This document shows positions 15,330 to 24,533 of a stretch of 49,351 nucleotides of DNA, piece by piece. The position numbers were made by a program, and so were the translations under genes. The stretch is from Bacilli bacterium (GTDB lineage Bacteria > Bacillota_I > Bacilli_A > RF39 > UBA660). Location of the stretch: positions 1 through 49,351 of the forward strand of contig JAGAYJ010000033.1 of NCBI GenBank assembly GCA_017940575.1, given 5' to 3'. Every line of letters starts with the position of its first letter. The first letter of the stretch is position 1. Below the pieces are notes generated by a model that saw nothing but the letters and a program-made list of their open reading frames with translations, ran no database searches and was not told the DNA's origin.

Positions 15330-17147
15330 TTATTTTTCAGTGTATTCAGCATCAATTGTATCATCTGATTTTGCATTAGATGATTCAGTATTGTTTTGTG
15401 CTTCTTGTTGAGCTTTAGCAATATCTTCATATACTTTTTGAGCGAATGCCATAGCAGTTTCTTGTAGGGCATCCTTTTTAGTTTTAATATCATCGATATT
15501 ACCTTTTTCAAGTGCTTCTTTTAAGTCTTTTATTTGACCTTCAGCTTTTTCTTTATCAGCGCTTGATACTTTATCTCCTAAATCTTTTAGAGATTTTTCA
15601 GTTTGGTTAACTAATTGTTCAGCTTCATTTTTAAGATCTGCTTCTTCTTTTCTTTTTTGATCTGCTTCTCTGTTTGCTTCAGCTTCCTTAACCATTCTAT
15701 CGATTTCTTCATCTGATAAATTAGTTGAAGATGTAATTGTAATTGATTGTTCTTTTCCTGTTCCTAAATCTTTAGCTTTAACATTTACGATACCATTAGC
15801 ATCTATATCAAATGTAACTTCGATTTGAGGTACTCCTCTTGGAGCAGCAGGAATATTAGTTAATTGGAAACGTCCAAGTGTTTTGTTATCACTAGCCATT
15901 GGTCGCTCACCTTGTAAGATATGAATATCTACAGCTGGTTGATTATCTACAGCAGTTGAAAATACTTGTGATTTACTTGTTGGAATTGTAGTATTTCTTG
16001 GAATTAATACAGTACATACATTACCTAAAGTTTCAATACCAAGTGATAGTGGTGTTACATCTAGAAGTACGATATCATCTACTTCACCAGTTAAAACACC
16101 ACCTTGAATAGCTGCACCCATAGCAACTACTTCATCAGGGTTAACTCCTTTAGATGGTTCTTTACCAAGTTCTGCTTTAATTAAATCAACAACTTTTGGT
16201 ATACGTGTAGATCCACCTACTAATAATATTTTATCAATATCATTCTTAGTTAAGTTAGCATCTTTTAGTGCATTTCTAACAGGTTCCATAGTAGAATCTA
16301 ACAAATCAGAAATTAAGTCTTCAAATTTAGCACGAGTTAAATTAACTTGTAAGTGAAGTGGTCCAGATTCTGATTGAGTGATAAATGGTATAGATACTTC
16401 TGTTGAAGTCATACCAGATAAGTCTTTTTTAGCTTTTTCTGCAGCATCTTTAACACGTTGCATAGCCATTTTATCATTTGTTAAATCAATTCCGTTTTCA
16501 CGTTTAAATTCACTTACTAAATAGTCCATTACACGGTTATCGAAGTCATCTCCACCTAAATGGTTATTACCACTAGTAGAAAGTACCTCAAATACACCAT
16601 CACCAAGTTCTAGAATAGATACATCGAATGTACCTCCACCTAAGTCATAAACTAAGATTTTTTCATTTTTATCTTGTTTATCTAAACCATAAGCTAAAGC
16701 TGCAGCTGTTGGTTCATTGATAATTCTTTCAACTTCTAAGCCAGCTATTTTACCAGCATCTTTTGTTGCTTGTCTTTGAGAGTCATTAAAGTATGCAGGA
16801 ACAGTAATTACTGCTTTTGTAACAGTTTCACCAAGATATGCTTCTGCAGTTTTCTTTAAGTCTCCTAAAATCATAGCTGAAATTTCTTGTGGAGTATAGT
16901 CTTTTCCATTAACGTGTACTTTTTCACTAGTACCCATTAATCTTTTAATTGAATATACTACATCTGGATTTGTAATCATTTGGTTTTTAGCTTTAATACC
17001 AACGATTGTCTCTCCACCTTTGAATGCTACGACAGATGGTGTAGTTCTATTTCCTTCTGGATTAGCTATTACTTTAGCTTCTCCTGATTCATAAATTGCA
17101 ACACAACTATTAGTTGTACCTAAGTCAATACCTATTGTTTTACTCAT
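15330..17147 (-). CDS. dnaK: Chaperone DnaK
   Basis: A 605-aa Hsp70. The ATPase domain starts [13 protein letters not shown], with [13 protein letters not shown] near 140 and [14 protein letters not shown] near 170; the substrate-binding domain follows the [11 protein letters not shown] linker region (about residue 365), and a helical lid runs to an acidic tail with DAEYTE, as in Gram-positive DnaK. The gene is 13 bp after grpE. It works with GrpE and DnaJ and is controlled together with them by HrcA. Confidence 0.97.
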   Translation of the reverse strand: MSKTIGIDLGTTNSCVAIYESGEAKVIANPEGNRTTPSVVAFKGGETIVGIKAKNQMITNPDVVYSIKRLMGTSEKVHVNGKDYTPQEISAMILGDLKKTAEAYLGETVTKAVITVPAYFNDSQRQATKDAGKIAGLEVERIINEPTAAALAYGLDKQDKNEKILVYDLGGGTFDVSILELGDGVFEVLSTSGNNHLGGDDFDNRVMDYLVSEFKRENGIDLTNDKMAMQRVKDAAEKAKKDLSGMTSTEVSIPFITQSESGPLHLQVNLTRAKFEDLISDLLDSTMEPVRNALKDANLTKNDIDKILLVGGSTRIPKVVDLIKAELGKEPSKGVNPDEVVAMGAAIQGGVLTGEVDDIVLLDVTPLSLGIETLGNVCTVLIPRNTTIPTSKSQVFSTAVDNQPAVDIHILQGERPMASDNKTLGRFQLTNIPAAPRGVPQIEVTFDIDANGIVNVKAKDLGTGKEQSITITSSTNLSDEEIDRMVKEAEANREADQKRKEEADLKNEAEQLVNQTEKSLKDLGDKVSSADKEKAEGQIKDLKEALEKGNIDDIKTKKDALQETAMAFAQKVYEDIAKAQQEAQNNTESSNAKSDDTIDAEYTEK

Positions 17148-17160
17148 ATTATCCTCTCCT

Positions 17161-17736
17161 TTATTCGCTTACTTTAACCATTGCTGGTCTAAGTACTTTA
17201 TCTTTTAAGATATAACCTTTTCTAAGTATTTCAATAACCATTCCAGGCTCCATATCACAAGACTCTGTCATTACTGCTTGATGATAAGCGGGATCAAATG
17301 GTTTATTATTCCCATCAATAGCTTTTACGTCGTATTTTTCTAAAATACCAAGTAAATTAGCATAAATCATTTTAAAACCAGATAAGAATTTAGAAACTTC
17401 ATCAGTTAAATTATTATCATCCATCTTTATTGCAGATTCAAATGTATCAATAATAGTAAGCATATCAGAAACTAATTCTTCATCTTTATATTTAAGCATT
17501 CTTGATATTTCTTCATCTTTTCTTTTTCTATAATTAATCATTTCAGCTTTATCACGTAATGCTTTTTCTTCTAACTCTTTTATTTTATCTTCATATTCTT
17601 TTAGTTTATCATTTTCTGATTCTTCTAATTGTTTGATTTTTTCATCTAAGATTTTCATCATATCTTCTTTTGTTATATTTTTAGTTTCTTTTTTAGGTTT
17701 CTTTTTTTCTTCTTTTATTTCATCATGTTTTTCCAT
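17161..17736 (-). CDS. grpE: Nucleotide exchange factor GrpE
   Basis: A 191-aa protein. A charged Lys/Glu-rich N-terminus and long coiled coil (about residues 25-90) lead into the conserved NYRKRKDEE segment. The C-terminal beta domain has the GrpE signature ([10 protein letters not shown], then [17 protein letters not shown]). It releases ADP from DnaK. The gene is 8 bp after hrcA. Confidence 0.95.
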   Translation of the reverse strand: MEKHDEIKEEKKKPKKETKNITKEDMMKILDEKIKQLEESENDKLKEYEDKIKELEEKALRDKAEMINYRKRKDEEISRMLKYKDEELVSDMLTIIDTFESAIKMDDNNLTDEVSKFLSGFKMIYANLLGILEKYDVKAIDGNNKPFDPAYHQAVMTESCDMEPGMVIEILRKGYILKDKVLRPAMVKVSE

Positions 17737-17744
17737 TTAGTCAC

Positions 17745-18734
17745 CTACTTTTCTATGTTCTCTTTAATATAGTTTAAAAGAGTTGTTACACGGTCATATT
17801 CCATTCTTTTAGGACCGATTAGAGCAATTGTACCTTCTTCACCATTTACGTTATATTTTGTCTTTATTATAGTCATATCATCATCAAATTCATTTTCGCT
17901 ACCAATATATATGTTAACACCATTATCTTCTTCTTTTATTTTATTAATTAAACTCTTATCTTCAAATTTATCTAAAATATTTTTCATCTTATCAATATTA
18001 TTAAATTCAGGCTGTTTTAACATATTATTAGCTCTGTTAACTCTAACCTCAGCATCTTCCTTAAATTCATTAAATACATTATATAATGCATCAAATATCG
18101 CTTTTTGTTGTTTTACGCTTGTTGCTATTTGAGGTTTTACTTCTAACTCTAGCTTCATACTAACTTCATCAATAGGTGTTCCAACAATAAATCTATTAAT
18201 TAAATCGACAGTTTGTTTTATTTCTAGTGGTGATACTACTTCATTAGTAGATACATTTCTACTTTCTACATGTCCTTTATCAGTAATTACTATAGCCACC
18301 ATACTAGTCTCACTTATTGGAACAACTTCTACTTTGCTTATTTTATTTTCACTTGATGATTTACCTAAGACAATTGACGTATAGTTTGTTAAATCAGATA
18401 TAATCTCCATACTTTTTACAATTGCATCTGAAAGTTGTAATGATTTATTTTCAAATATACGTTGAAGTGTTAAAACATCTTCACCAGTAAGTTCTTTTGG
18501 ACGCATTATGTTATCTACATAATATCTATATCCTTTTTCACTTGGAACTCTGCCTGATGATGTATGTGTTTTTTCTAAATACCCTAAATTTTCTAGTGTA
18601 TTCATCTCACTTCTGATTGTAGCACTTGAGCAATTTAACTCATCACATAAAGCACTTGAACCAATTGGCTTTGCAGACTTTATATATTCTTCTACAATAA
18701 GTTTTAAGATGTTTTTTTGTCTTTCTTGGATCAT
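17745..18734 (-). CDS. hrcA: Heat-inducible transcription repressor HrcA
   Basis: A 329-aa repressor that binds CIRCE operators and is itself kept active by GroE in Bacillus. Winged-helix domain at residues 1-75 with the signature CSSATIRSEM and HTSSGRVPSEKGYRYYVD. The rest is a GAF-like dimerisation domain. It is the first gene of hrcA-grpE-dnaK-pepF-dnaJ and sits just downstream of two CIRCE-like elements, so it represses its own operon. The start has AGAGGTG before ATG. Confidence 0.95.
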   Translation of the reverse strand: MIQERQKNILKLIVEEYIKSAKPIGSSALCDELNCSSATIRSEMNTLENLGYLEKTHTSSGRVPSEKGYRYYVDNIMRPKELTGEDVLTLQRIFENKSLQLSDAIVKSMEIISDLTNYTSIVLGKSSSENKISKVEVVPISETSMVAIVITDKGHVESRNVSTNEVVSPLEIKQTVDLINRFIVGTPIDEVSMKLELEVKPQIATSVKQQKAIFDALYNVFNEFKEDAEVRVNRANNMLKQPEFNNIDKMKNILDKFEDKSLINKIKEEDNGVNIYIGSENEFDDDMTIIKTKYNVNGEEGTIALIGPKRMEYDRVTTLLNYIKENIEK

Positions 18735-18747
18735 TACATCACCTCTT

Positions 18748-18774
18748 TTAGCACTCTACTTCCTTTAGTGCTAC
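18748..18774 (-). promoter_or_regulatory. CIRCE operator 1 (downstream of -10)
   Basis: TTAGCACTC-N9-TAGTGCTAC on plus. One half matches consensus exactly; the other has 7 of 9. It covers the expected transcript start and leader of hrcA. Confidence 0.85.
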
Positions 18775-18778
18775 TCTC

Positions 18779-18807
18779 ATTATACTAGTATATGTTAGCA
18801 ATGTCAA
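18779..18807 (-). promoter_or_regulatory. Sigma-A promoter of the hrcA operon
   Basis: Minus strand TTGACA (18807-18802), 17-bp spacer, TATAAT (18784-18779): a full consensus promoter lying between, and partly inside, two CIRCE elements. Confidence 0.9.
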
Positions 18808-18821
18808 TATATGAGTGCTAA
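18795..18821 (-). promoter_or_regulatory. CIRCE operator 2 (overlaps -35)
   Basis: TTAGCAATG-N9-GAGTGCTAA on plus. The second half is exact; the first has 7 of 9. The element covers the -35 box of the hrcA promoter. Confidence 0.8.
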
Positions 18822-18838
18822 ATTTTAAAAAATTAAAA

Positions 18839-18859
18839 AAGTAAGTTAAACACCTACTT
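18839..18859 (-). terminator. Terminator of the mrnC-rlmB-sigH operon
   Basis: 8-bp stem AAGTAAGT / ACCTACTT (one G-U pair in the RNA), loop TAAAC, followed on minus by TTTTTT. Overlaps the sigH stop codon. Confidence 0.75.
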
Positions 18860-19442
18860 CATTTTTTAATTTATTTTTTATTCTTTGTATTGCATTATCA
18901 ATAGCTTTAGGTTCCTTATCTAAAAGCTCTGCTATTTCTTTATAATTAAAACCACTTGCTTTTAAATCAAAAACTTGAAGTTCTAAATCAGTTAAACATT
19001 CATTGGCTTTATCTTTTAAATCTTGTAATTTTTCTTCGTTTATTAATATTTTCTCCGGATTAGATGTATCATTTTTAAAAGCATATTCTAAATCACTAAA
19101 AGCAGCATCTATTGAAATAGACTCATTTAAAGCTTTTTGATGATTTCTGCTTGAAACGACAACAGCAGATATAATCTTTCTTTCAATGCAAAGTTTAGCA
19201 TACGTATAAAACATTGTCTCTCCATTTTCATCAAATGTATCAATTGCTTTAGATAAACCTAACATGCCTTCTTGTATTAAATCATTTAATTCAAGTCCTA
19301 CTTTTTTTCCATATTTATACATTCTTTTAGCGGTTTTATATATAAGTGGTTCATATTTTTTATACATTATATTATTAGCATCTTCATTATTCTCAGCAAT
19401 ATAGTCTAATAATTCATAATCATTATAATCTTTATAATTCAT
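18846..19442 (-). CDS. sigH: RNA polymerase sigma factor SigH
   Basis: A 198-aa sigma-70 family factor, the early stationary-phase/sporulation sigma-H by sequence and synteny. Region 2 shows DLIQEGMLGLSKAIDTF and a FYTYAKLCIERKIISAV segment matching SigH; region 4 ends FNYKEIAELLDKEPKAIDNA, then QRIKNKLK. It is directly downstream of rlmB and mrnC, as in B. subtilis, where yacP lies between rlmB and sigH; here yacP is absent and sigH overlaps rlmB by 11 bp. Confidence 0.85.
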   Translation of the reverse strand: MNYKDYNDYELLDYIAENNEDANNIMYKKYEPLIYKTAKRMYKYGKKVGLELNDLIQEGMLGLSKAIDTFDENGETMFYTYAKLCIERKIISAVVVSSRNHQKALNESISIDAAFSDLEYAFKNDTSNPEKILINEEKLQDLKDKANECLTDLELQVFDLKASGFNYKEIAELLDKEPKAIDNAIQRIKNKLKNEVGV

Positions 19443-20133
19443 GTCTTGCCTTTACTGCTTCAAAAATAACAATTGCAGTAGCAACTGATGCGTTTAGACT
19501 ATTTACTTTACCATACATTGGAATTGATGCTATAAAATCACAATTCTTTTCAACTAATTCAGATATACCCTTTCCTTCGTTTCCAATTATTATACAAGTT
19601 TTACCTTTATAATCAATCTTAGAATAATCAGTTCCTTCCATATCTGTTCCAACAATCCAGTATCCATTATCTTTTAAATACTTGATTGTCTGATTTAAAT
19701 TAGTTACTCTAATTATATTCATATTATTAATTGTACCCGTACTTGTTTTTATAACAGTTGAATTAACATCACATGCTCTATCTTTTGGAATAATTATTGC
19801 ATCAACCCCAGCTGCTTCACAAGTCCTTATAATTGCACCAAAATTATGAGGATCTTCTATGTGGTCAAGCATTACAATTAAAGCATCCTCTAAATTATCT
19901 AAAACACTTAAATCAGCATATTTATAGTCTTCTACATCTAAAATAACTCCTTGGTGCATTGCATCTACCATTTTATCCATTTCATAATTTTGTCTTATAT
20001 TAAATTTCAAATTAGTTTTTTTAAGACCATTTAATATATCTTGATCATCAAATGATTTAGATAAAAAAATCTTATTTATTTTAGTATTTGATTCAAGTGC
20101 TGATTTAACAACATTTTTACCATATATATACAT
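19432..20133 (-). CDS. rlmB: 23S rRNA 2'-O-methyltransferase RlmB (TrmH family)
   Basis: A 233-aa SPOUT methyltransferase that would methylate a guanosine of 23S rRNA. N-terminal L30e-like substrate-binding domain (IYGKNVVKSAL), then the knotted catalytic domain with motifs DHIEDPHNFGAIIRT (near 95), IIIGNEGKGIS (near 188) and SLNASVATAI (near 212). Located 2 bp after mrnC. Synteny agrees with Bacillus. Confidence 0.93.
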   Translation of the reverse strand: MYIYGKNVVKSALESNTKINKIFLSKSFDDQDILNGLKKTNLKFNIRQNYEMDKMVDAMHQGVILDVEDYKYADLSVLDNLEDALIVMLDHIEDPHNFGAIIRTCEAAGVDAIIIPKDRACDVNSTVIKTSTGTINNMNIIRVTNLNQTIKYLKDNGYWIVGTDMEGTDYSKIDYKGKTCIIIGNEGKGISELVEKNCDFIASIPMYGKVNSLNASVATAIVIFEAVKARHEL

Positions 20134-20135
20134 AT

Positions 20136-20498
20136 TTATCCCTCCGTTATATAATTCATAATTTCGTCTATTCTAGTTTTATTATCCTTTAAATAAAGCT
20201 CTCCAATTAAAGCTTCTAGCCCAGTTGAATGTTTATAAGTAATAATATCTGTAGATTTAGAAGAATGACTTTTATGGTTTCTTGCTCTTTTAACAATATC
20301 TACCTCATCATCAGTTAAAAATTTAGCTTCAATCATTTTATTTAAAAATTTAGCTTGTGCTTTAGCACTTACATAGTTAACAGCTTCTTTTTGAAGTTCT
20401 TTTACTTTAACAATATTTTTACTAATTAAATATTTTCTTATATAAAGTTCATATATAGCATCCCCAAGATAAGCAAGTGCGAGTGAATTTAAATTCAT
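20136..20498 (-). CDS. mrnC: Mini-ribonuclease III
   Basis: A 120-aa RNase III catalytic domain without a dsRNA-binding domain, which matures the ends of 23S rRNA in Bacillus. The signature is LALAYLGDAIYELYIRKYL (catalytic Asp and Glu). The end has the typical TGLEALIGELYL segment. Its start overlaps the XRE regulator stop by 4 bp, so the two are translationally coupled. cysS, which precedes it in Bacillus, is not here. Confidence 0.92.
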   Translation of the reverse strand: MNLNSLALAYLGDAIYELYIRKYLISKNIVKVKELQKEAVNYVSAKAQAKFLNKMIEAKFLTDDEVDIVKRARNHKSHSSKSTDIITYKHSTGLEALIGELYLKDNKTRIDEIMNYITEG

Positions 20499-20719
20499 TT
20501 TATCTTAGTAATTTTTAAAGTATAACCAAATGGTTTTAATATTTTAAGTAATGTATTTATTTGAGGATGTTTTTTTCTATTTTCAATAGTAGCAATCATT
20601 TCTCTTACAACGCCAGATTTACTTGCCATTTCTTTTTGAGTTAAACCTAAATCGCTTCTAAGCTTAATAAAATCACAAATTAAATCATATTCTAAATCTA
20701 GAGTTTCTGTCTCTTTCAT
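20495..20719 (-). CDS. Small XRE-family helix-turn-helix protein
   Basis: A 74-aa protein that is nearly all one HTH domain (LRSDLGLTQKEMASKSGV, then REMIATIENRKKHPQI). Proteins of this size and type are often antitoxin-like or phage-type regulators, but no toxin gene is adjacent. It starts the operon XRE-mrnC-rlmB-sigH and overlaps mrnC by 4 bp. What it regulates is unknown. Confidence 0.8.
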   Translation of the reverse strand: MKETETLDLEYDLICDFIKLRSDLGLTQKEMASKSGVVREMIATIENRKKHPQINTLLKILKPFGYTLKITKIK

Positions 20720-20748
20720 AAAATCACCAAATATATTTTATAATAAAA

Positions 20749-20778
20749 AAATAAAGTAGTCAATTGATTACTTTATTT
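20749..20778 (-). terminator. Terminator of the GT8 gene
   Basis: 10-bp stem AAATAAAGTA / TACTTTATTT around a ten-base TCAATTGA-containing loop with the stop codon inside; T-rich 3' side on minus. Confidence 0.7.
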
Positions 20779-21761
20779 TTTCTTGCTTTTTGAAGTTTTA
20801 AAGATAATTTTCTATTTTTTTCTTCTATACTAGCTGGCAAGTACGTTCTAGATATGATAAGCATTTTAAATAAAATTGGTGATGTAGTTATAATTTTTTT
20901 AAGAGTTGAAAGTTCTTTTTTTGTATAGCTTTTATTAAAATCTCTCATATACATCATAAATTCTTCACTGAATGGATTAATATCTGTATTACACCATGGT
21001 TTAATATTAAATAGTCCATAACTATGAAGAATTCGAGCTCTATTTTTTTCATTCATAATCTCATCATAACCCATTTGACGATATTTAGGATTATAAAATA
21101 GTTTTCTTTCAATATTATTAAAAAGGAAAGGATATACAGATATATTATATCTATTTGGCATAATAGAAATATCATTACTAAACATTATATTAAACAAATC
21201 TTGATCAGGATATGTTATATCTAAATTATTACAATTCATTATATCTTTTAGTCTATATTCAACATCCAGCTTTCCCCATTTATCTAAATTAAAATATATA
21301 ACTCCACTATTAAAGTATTTATCTAATGAAAGTTTATCAATATAATATGATTTTAAAGTTGAATCTTCCTTACAAGCAGATACAGCGCTATTACTATATT
21401 CTACAATATCACTTATATCATTTCTAATTATTGTATCTGAATCAATATAAAGTAAATTATCAATGCTGTATAAATCATTTATAATATTTGGAAATATTAG
21501 TCTAGCATTAGCAATCTGACTTCCTCTCCAAGAAGGAATATTAAATTCATCAATTGGATAATCTTCTAATTTATAAAAATTAACATTAACATTTTTAAAG
21601 CATTCTAATAATCTTTTAACTCTATCAAAATCTTCACTATTAAAATTAAGTGTTACAATGTGAAATATAATATCATCAAAATCACTATTTTGAACGAGTG
21701 AATATATAGATGCAAGCATTATATCTATGTAGTTTTTATCAATTGTATAAAGTATGTTCAA
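20760..21761 (-). CDS. Glycosyltransferase family 8 protein (TTG start)
   Basis: A 333-aa GT-A fold transferase of the GT8 (galactosyl/glucosyl) type. From the proposed TTG at 21761 it reads NILYTIDKNYIDIMLASIYS after the initiator Met, the typical GT8 opening. The DxD metal site is in LLYIDSDTIIRND (about residue 100), followed by YFNSGVIYFN and the PDQDLFNIMF motif. AAGGGTGAT lies four bases upstream; a GTG nine bases upstream is a possible alternative. Single-gene transcript. The acceptor is unknown; it lies about 7 kb from the capsule cluster and is not part of it. Confidence 0.82.
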   Translation of the reverse strand: MNILYTIDKNYIDIMLASIYSLVQNSDFDDIIFHIVTLNFNSEDFDRVKRLLECFKNVNVNFYKLEDYPIDEFNIPSWRGSQIANARLIFPNIINDLYSIDNLLYIDSDTIIRNDISDIVEYSNSAVSACKEDSTLKSYYIDKLSLDKYFNSGVIYFNLDKWGKLDVEYRLKDIMNCNNLDITYPDQDLFNIMFSNDISIMPNRYNISVYPFLFNNIERKLFYNPKYRQMGYDEIMNEKNRARILHSYGLFNIKPWCNTDINPFSEEFMMYMRDFNKSYTKKELSTLKKIITTSPILFKMLIISRTYLPASIEEKNRKLSLKLQKARKNKVIN

Positions 21762-21789
21762 AATGATCACCCTTCTTTTTTAGATAAAT

Positions 21790-21798
21790 ATTATAGCA
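21790..21798 (-). promoter_or_regulatory. Extended -10 promoter of the GT8 gene
   Basis: Minus strand TGCTATAAT, 12 bp after the T-run of the previous terminator and 28 bp before the TTG start. Confidence 0.5.
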
Positions 21799-21810
21799 CT
21801 CCAGTTTAAA

Positions 21811-21836
21811 AAATAAAACCAAATTTGGTTTTATTT
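21811..21836 (-). terminator. Terminator of the FAD-protein gene
   Basis: A perfect 26-nt palindrome (AAATAAAACCAAA and its complement), overlapping the stop codon, T-rich on the minus 3' side. Confidence 0.75.
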
Positions 21837-23216
21837 TAAAATATCTCTAGCTGCAACTAGACCAGTTGCTGCAGCAGTTACTATATTTCCAGCTTTACCA
21901 GCACCGTCTCCAATAAAATATATATTATCATCTTTTAATTTAAAATTATTATCTGTCTCTATTTCATTTGAGAAAAATTTAATTTCAGGTCCATAAAGAA
22001 GTGTATCATCGTTATTAATACCTGGAATAATTTTATCTAGTGTTTCTAATCCTTCTATTATGTTTGTTATTATTCTATGTGGTAGAACTAAAGCTAAATC
22101 ACCAGCGACACAGTCTTTAAGTGTTGGTTCTATAAATCCCTTATTAATTCTATGCCATTCACTACGTCTTGCATTCCTTAAATCTTTTAGACTTTGAATA
22201 ATTGGTTTACCATCACCTAGTACATTTGCGATTCTGGCTATAGATTCACCATAAAGTCTTGTATTAGTAACAGGTTCTGTAAGTGTTACTTTAGAAATAA
22301 ATGCAAAGTTAGTATTATCAGATTTTACATCTTTTAAAGCATGACCATTAACACATATATATCCATAATAATTTTCTTTAGCAACAAAGCCACCAGGATT
22401 TGTACAAAATGTTCTAATTTCATCAGAATAAGTTTTTGTTTTAATAAATATAGTTGGGTCATATATAACATTAGTAATTGACTCCATTATCTCTTTTCTA
22501 ACCTCTACTCTAACTCCTATTTCGATAGATTGAGATAAATATCTAATATTATATTTATCGGCTAATTCTTGTACCCATTTAGCGCCTGTTCTACCAGGTG
22601 CAACTATTACATGCTTTGCTTTAACAAAATCTTCCTTGGTTCCTTTTTTATAAGTTATAACGTGCTCTTCTTTTGAAATTGTCTTAATATCAATTACATC
22701 AGATCTATCATATAATGTAACGCCTTTTTCTTTTAGATAATTTGTTATTCCTTCTATATATTCAGGTAAATGATCAGATCCTAAATGCTTTTGTTTAATT
22801 ATAAGTAGTTTAGCTCCAGCAATTGCAACTTTTTTCTTTATCTCTTGTGCTTCATCCATATTAGATGGATAAATATCAGCATCCATATTAAATTTATTAA
22901 AAATAATTTCTGTATCATCTATTAGTTTATTTGCCTCGGATTCACTCATATATTTAGTTAAATCAGATTTACCAAGTCTGGGAATAAAATTTAATTTTCC
23001 ATCAGAAAACGTTCCAGCACCACCATATCCTGATAATACACCACATGGAATACAATTTTGGCAAGGTTTTCCGAGTTTATTCATAGGACAAATTCTATTT
23101 TTAACATTAGATCCTCTTTCTAATATTAATACTTTTAATTTTTTATTTTTTGTTATTAATTCATATGCAGCGAATAGTCCAGCAGGACCTGCGCCAATTA
23201 TTACTACGTCAAACAT
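21831..23216 (-). CDS. FAD-dependent dehydrogenase (NAD(P)/FAD Rossmann protein)
   Basis: A 461-aa flavoprotein of the COG2509 type. FAD-binding GAGPAGLFAAYEL at residue 8, a cysteine-rich segment with CPMNKLGKPCQNCIPC (42-57), then GGAGTFSDGKLN, and a second FAD contact IYFIGDGAGKAGNIVTAA near the C-terminus. The physiological substrate of this family is not known to me. The Cys cluster could bind metal or form disulfides. Single-gene unit with extended -10 promoter and terminator. Confidence 0.85.
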   Translation of the reverse strand: MFDVVIIGAGPAGLFAAYELITKNKKLKVLILERGSNVKNRICPMNKLGKPCQNCIPCGVLSGYGGAGTFSDGKLNFIPRLGKSDLTKYMSESEANKLIDDTEIIFNKFNMDADIYPSNMDEAQEIKKKVAIAGAKLLIIKQKHLGSDHLPEYIEGITNYLKEKGVTLYDRSDVIDIKTISKEEHVITYKKGTKEDFVKAKHVIVAPGRTGAKWVQELADKYNIRYLSQSIEIGVRVEVRKEIMESITNVIYDPTIFIKTKTYSDEIRTFCTNPGGFVAKENYYGYICVNGHALKDVKSDNTNFAFISKVTLTEPVTNTRLYGESIARIANVLGDGKPIIQSLKDLRNARRSEWHRINKGFIEPTLKDCVAGDLALVLPHRIITNIIEGLETLDKIIPGINNDDTLLYGPEIKFFSNEIETDNNFKLKDDNIYFIGDGAGKAGNIVTAAATGLVAARDILK

Positions 23217-23231
23217 TCTATCACCTATTTA

Positions 23232-23240
23232 ATTATATCA
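23232..23240 (-). promoter_or_regulatory. Extended -10 promoter of the FAD-protein gene
   Basis: Minus strand TGATATAAT immediately after a six-T run, 16 bp before ATG. Confidence 0.5.
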
Positions 23241-23263
23241 AAAAATAATATAGATGAAAATAA

Positions 23264-23285
23264 AAATAGACATATTAGTCTATTT
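23264..23285 (-). terminator. Terminator of the deoD-M16 operon
   Basis: 8-bp stem AAATAGAC / GTCTATTT, loop of six, followed on minus by T-rich sequence. Overlaps the stop codon of the M16 gene. Confidence 0.75.
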
Positions 23286-24533
23286 TATAACAACTTCGCA
23301 TGTATTTTTAAAGTCTAATTTTTTAATTAAATTTAATAAATCTTCATATTTTAATGATTCATTTTCTTCATATATATCAGTTATGACTTCATTGTTATCT
23401 AAAATATCATTAGTTATTTTGTTATTTATACTATATATATTATCACTCATAAATATATTAGATGCAAGTATGACTTTTTTCTTTCTATTAAAGTCATTAA
23501 GTGTTATATCATGTCCTATATATTTATCTATAGTTTTAATTAATTTATTAGTATTTTTACATTCAGCCATAAAAGTAACAAGATAATGAGTATCTGTTTT
23601 ACTAATCATGAATTCAACACCATCATCGCATATTTTTTCTTTTTCTATTTCTTCTTCAAAATCAGATACACTTCCATATAAAGCATCAAAATAAATAGTT
23701 AAATATTTCATTATAAACCTTTTTTCTAAATCGATATTAGATATATTTAATTTATATGAGTAATATACTTTTGGAATAGATAAATTCATATTGATAGTGT
23801 CTTTTATCTTCGCCACTTTATCAGGCTCTTCATATTTAATTTTTTCGACATCATGCTTTTCAAAAGATTTATTTTTCTCATTTTCTCTAACTATATTAAA
23901 TACTTCTTTAGGATTTACATTACCTGTTACAACTAAAAACATATTAGATGGCTGATAGAATGCTTTATAACAAATATCTAAGTCTTCCTTAGTAGTATTA
24001 CTAACACTTTCAACGCTTCCTATCACCTTAACTCTAATAGGATTTTTAACAAATGAATTTTCTAGAGTTTTATTATATCCAACTCTTCCAATTTCATCAT
24101 TACCCATTTTAATTTCTTGAATAATTATGCCTTTTTCTTTTTCTACATTTTCATCAGTAAAATATGGTTCAAAGACAAAGTCAAGAAGCATATTTAAATT
24201 TTCTTTAAAGTGACTAGGTCCTGCAAAAAGATAAGATGTTCTATAGTTTGATGTATTAGCATTTGCATTTGCTCCATTTTGATCAAATATAGTAAATGGG
24301 TCAATTCCATCTTTTTGTTCAAACATTTTATGCTCTAGAAAGTGAGCAATACCATCAGGTGATGTAACAAGTTTTCCATCAATTTTAAACTTTGTATCAA
24401 CAGAACCATAATTAGAAGTTAATGTTGCATAAATATTATTTACATTGTCTTTTGGTACAACAAATACTCTAAGTCCGCTTGACATAGTCTCTTCATAAAG
24501 AGTAAGCCCTAGTTTTTTAAATTCTTTAGTCAC
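23280..24533 (-). CDS. M16 family zinc peptidase (active subunit, YmfH-like)
   Basis: A 417-aa pitrilysin/insulinase-type peptidase. The inverted zinc motif HFLEH (HxxEH, near residue 65, in AHFLEHKMFE) is intact, and the distal Glu is in GIIIQEIKMG about 75 residues later. Paired M16 genes like this (ymfF-ymfH in B. subtilis) are thought to act as a heterodimer of active and inactive subunits. It overlaps the preceding M16 gene by 4 bp. Substrate unknown. Confidence 0.88.
   Translation of the reverse strand: MTKEFKKLGLTLYEETMSSGLRVFVVPKDNVNNIYATLTSNYGSVDTKFKIDGKLVTSPDGIAHFLEHKMFEQKDGIDPFTIFDQNGANANANTSNYRTSYLFAGPSHFKENLNMLLDFVFEPYFTDENVEKEKGIIIQEIKMGNDEIGRVGYNKTLENSFVKNPIRVKVIGSVESVSNTTKEDLDICYKAFYQPSNMFLVVTGNVNPKEVFNIVRENEKNKSFEKHDVEKIKYEEPDKVAKIKDTINMNLSIPKVYYSYKLNISNIDLEKRFIMKYLTIYFDALYGSVSDFEEEIEKEKICDDGVEFMISKTDTHYLVTFMAECKNTNKLIKTIDKYIGHDITLNDFNRKKKVILASNIFMSDNIYSINNKITNDILDNNEVITDIYEENESLKYEDLLNLIKKLDFKNTCEVVIK

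Noticed and set aside
15284-15511. Small minus-strand frame at the end of dnaK
   Set aside because: Shifted-frame shadow of the dnaK C-terminus with no ribosome binding site.
20495-20719. Toxin-antitoxin pair based on the XRE protein
   Set aside because: Its partner by overlap is mrnC, a housekeeping RNase; no toxin-like gene is adjacent.
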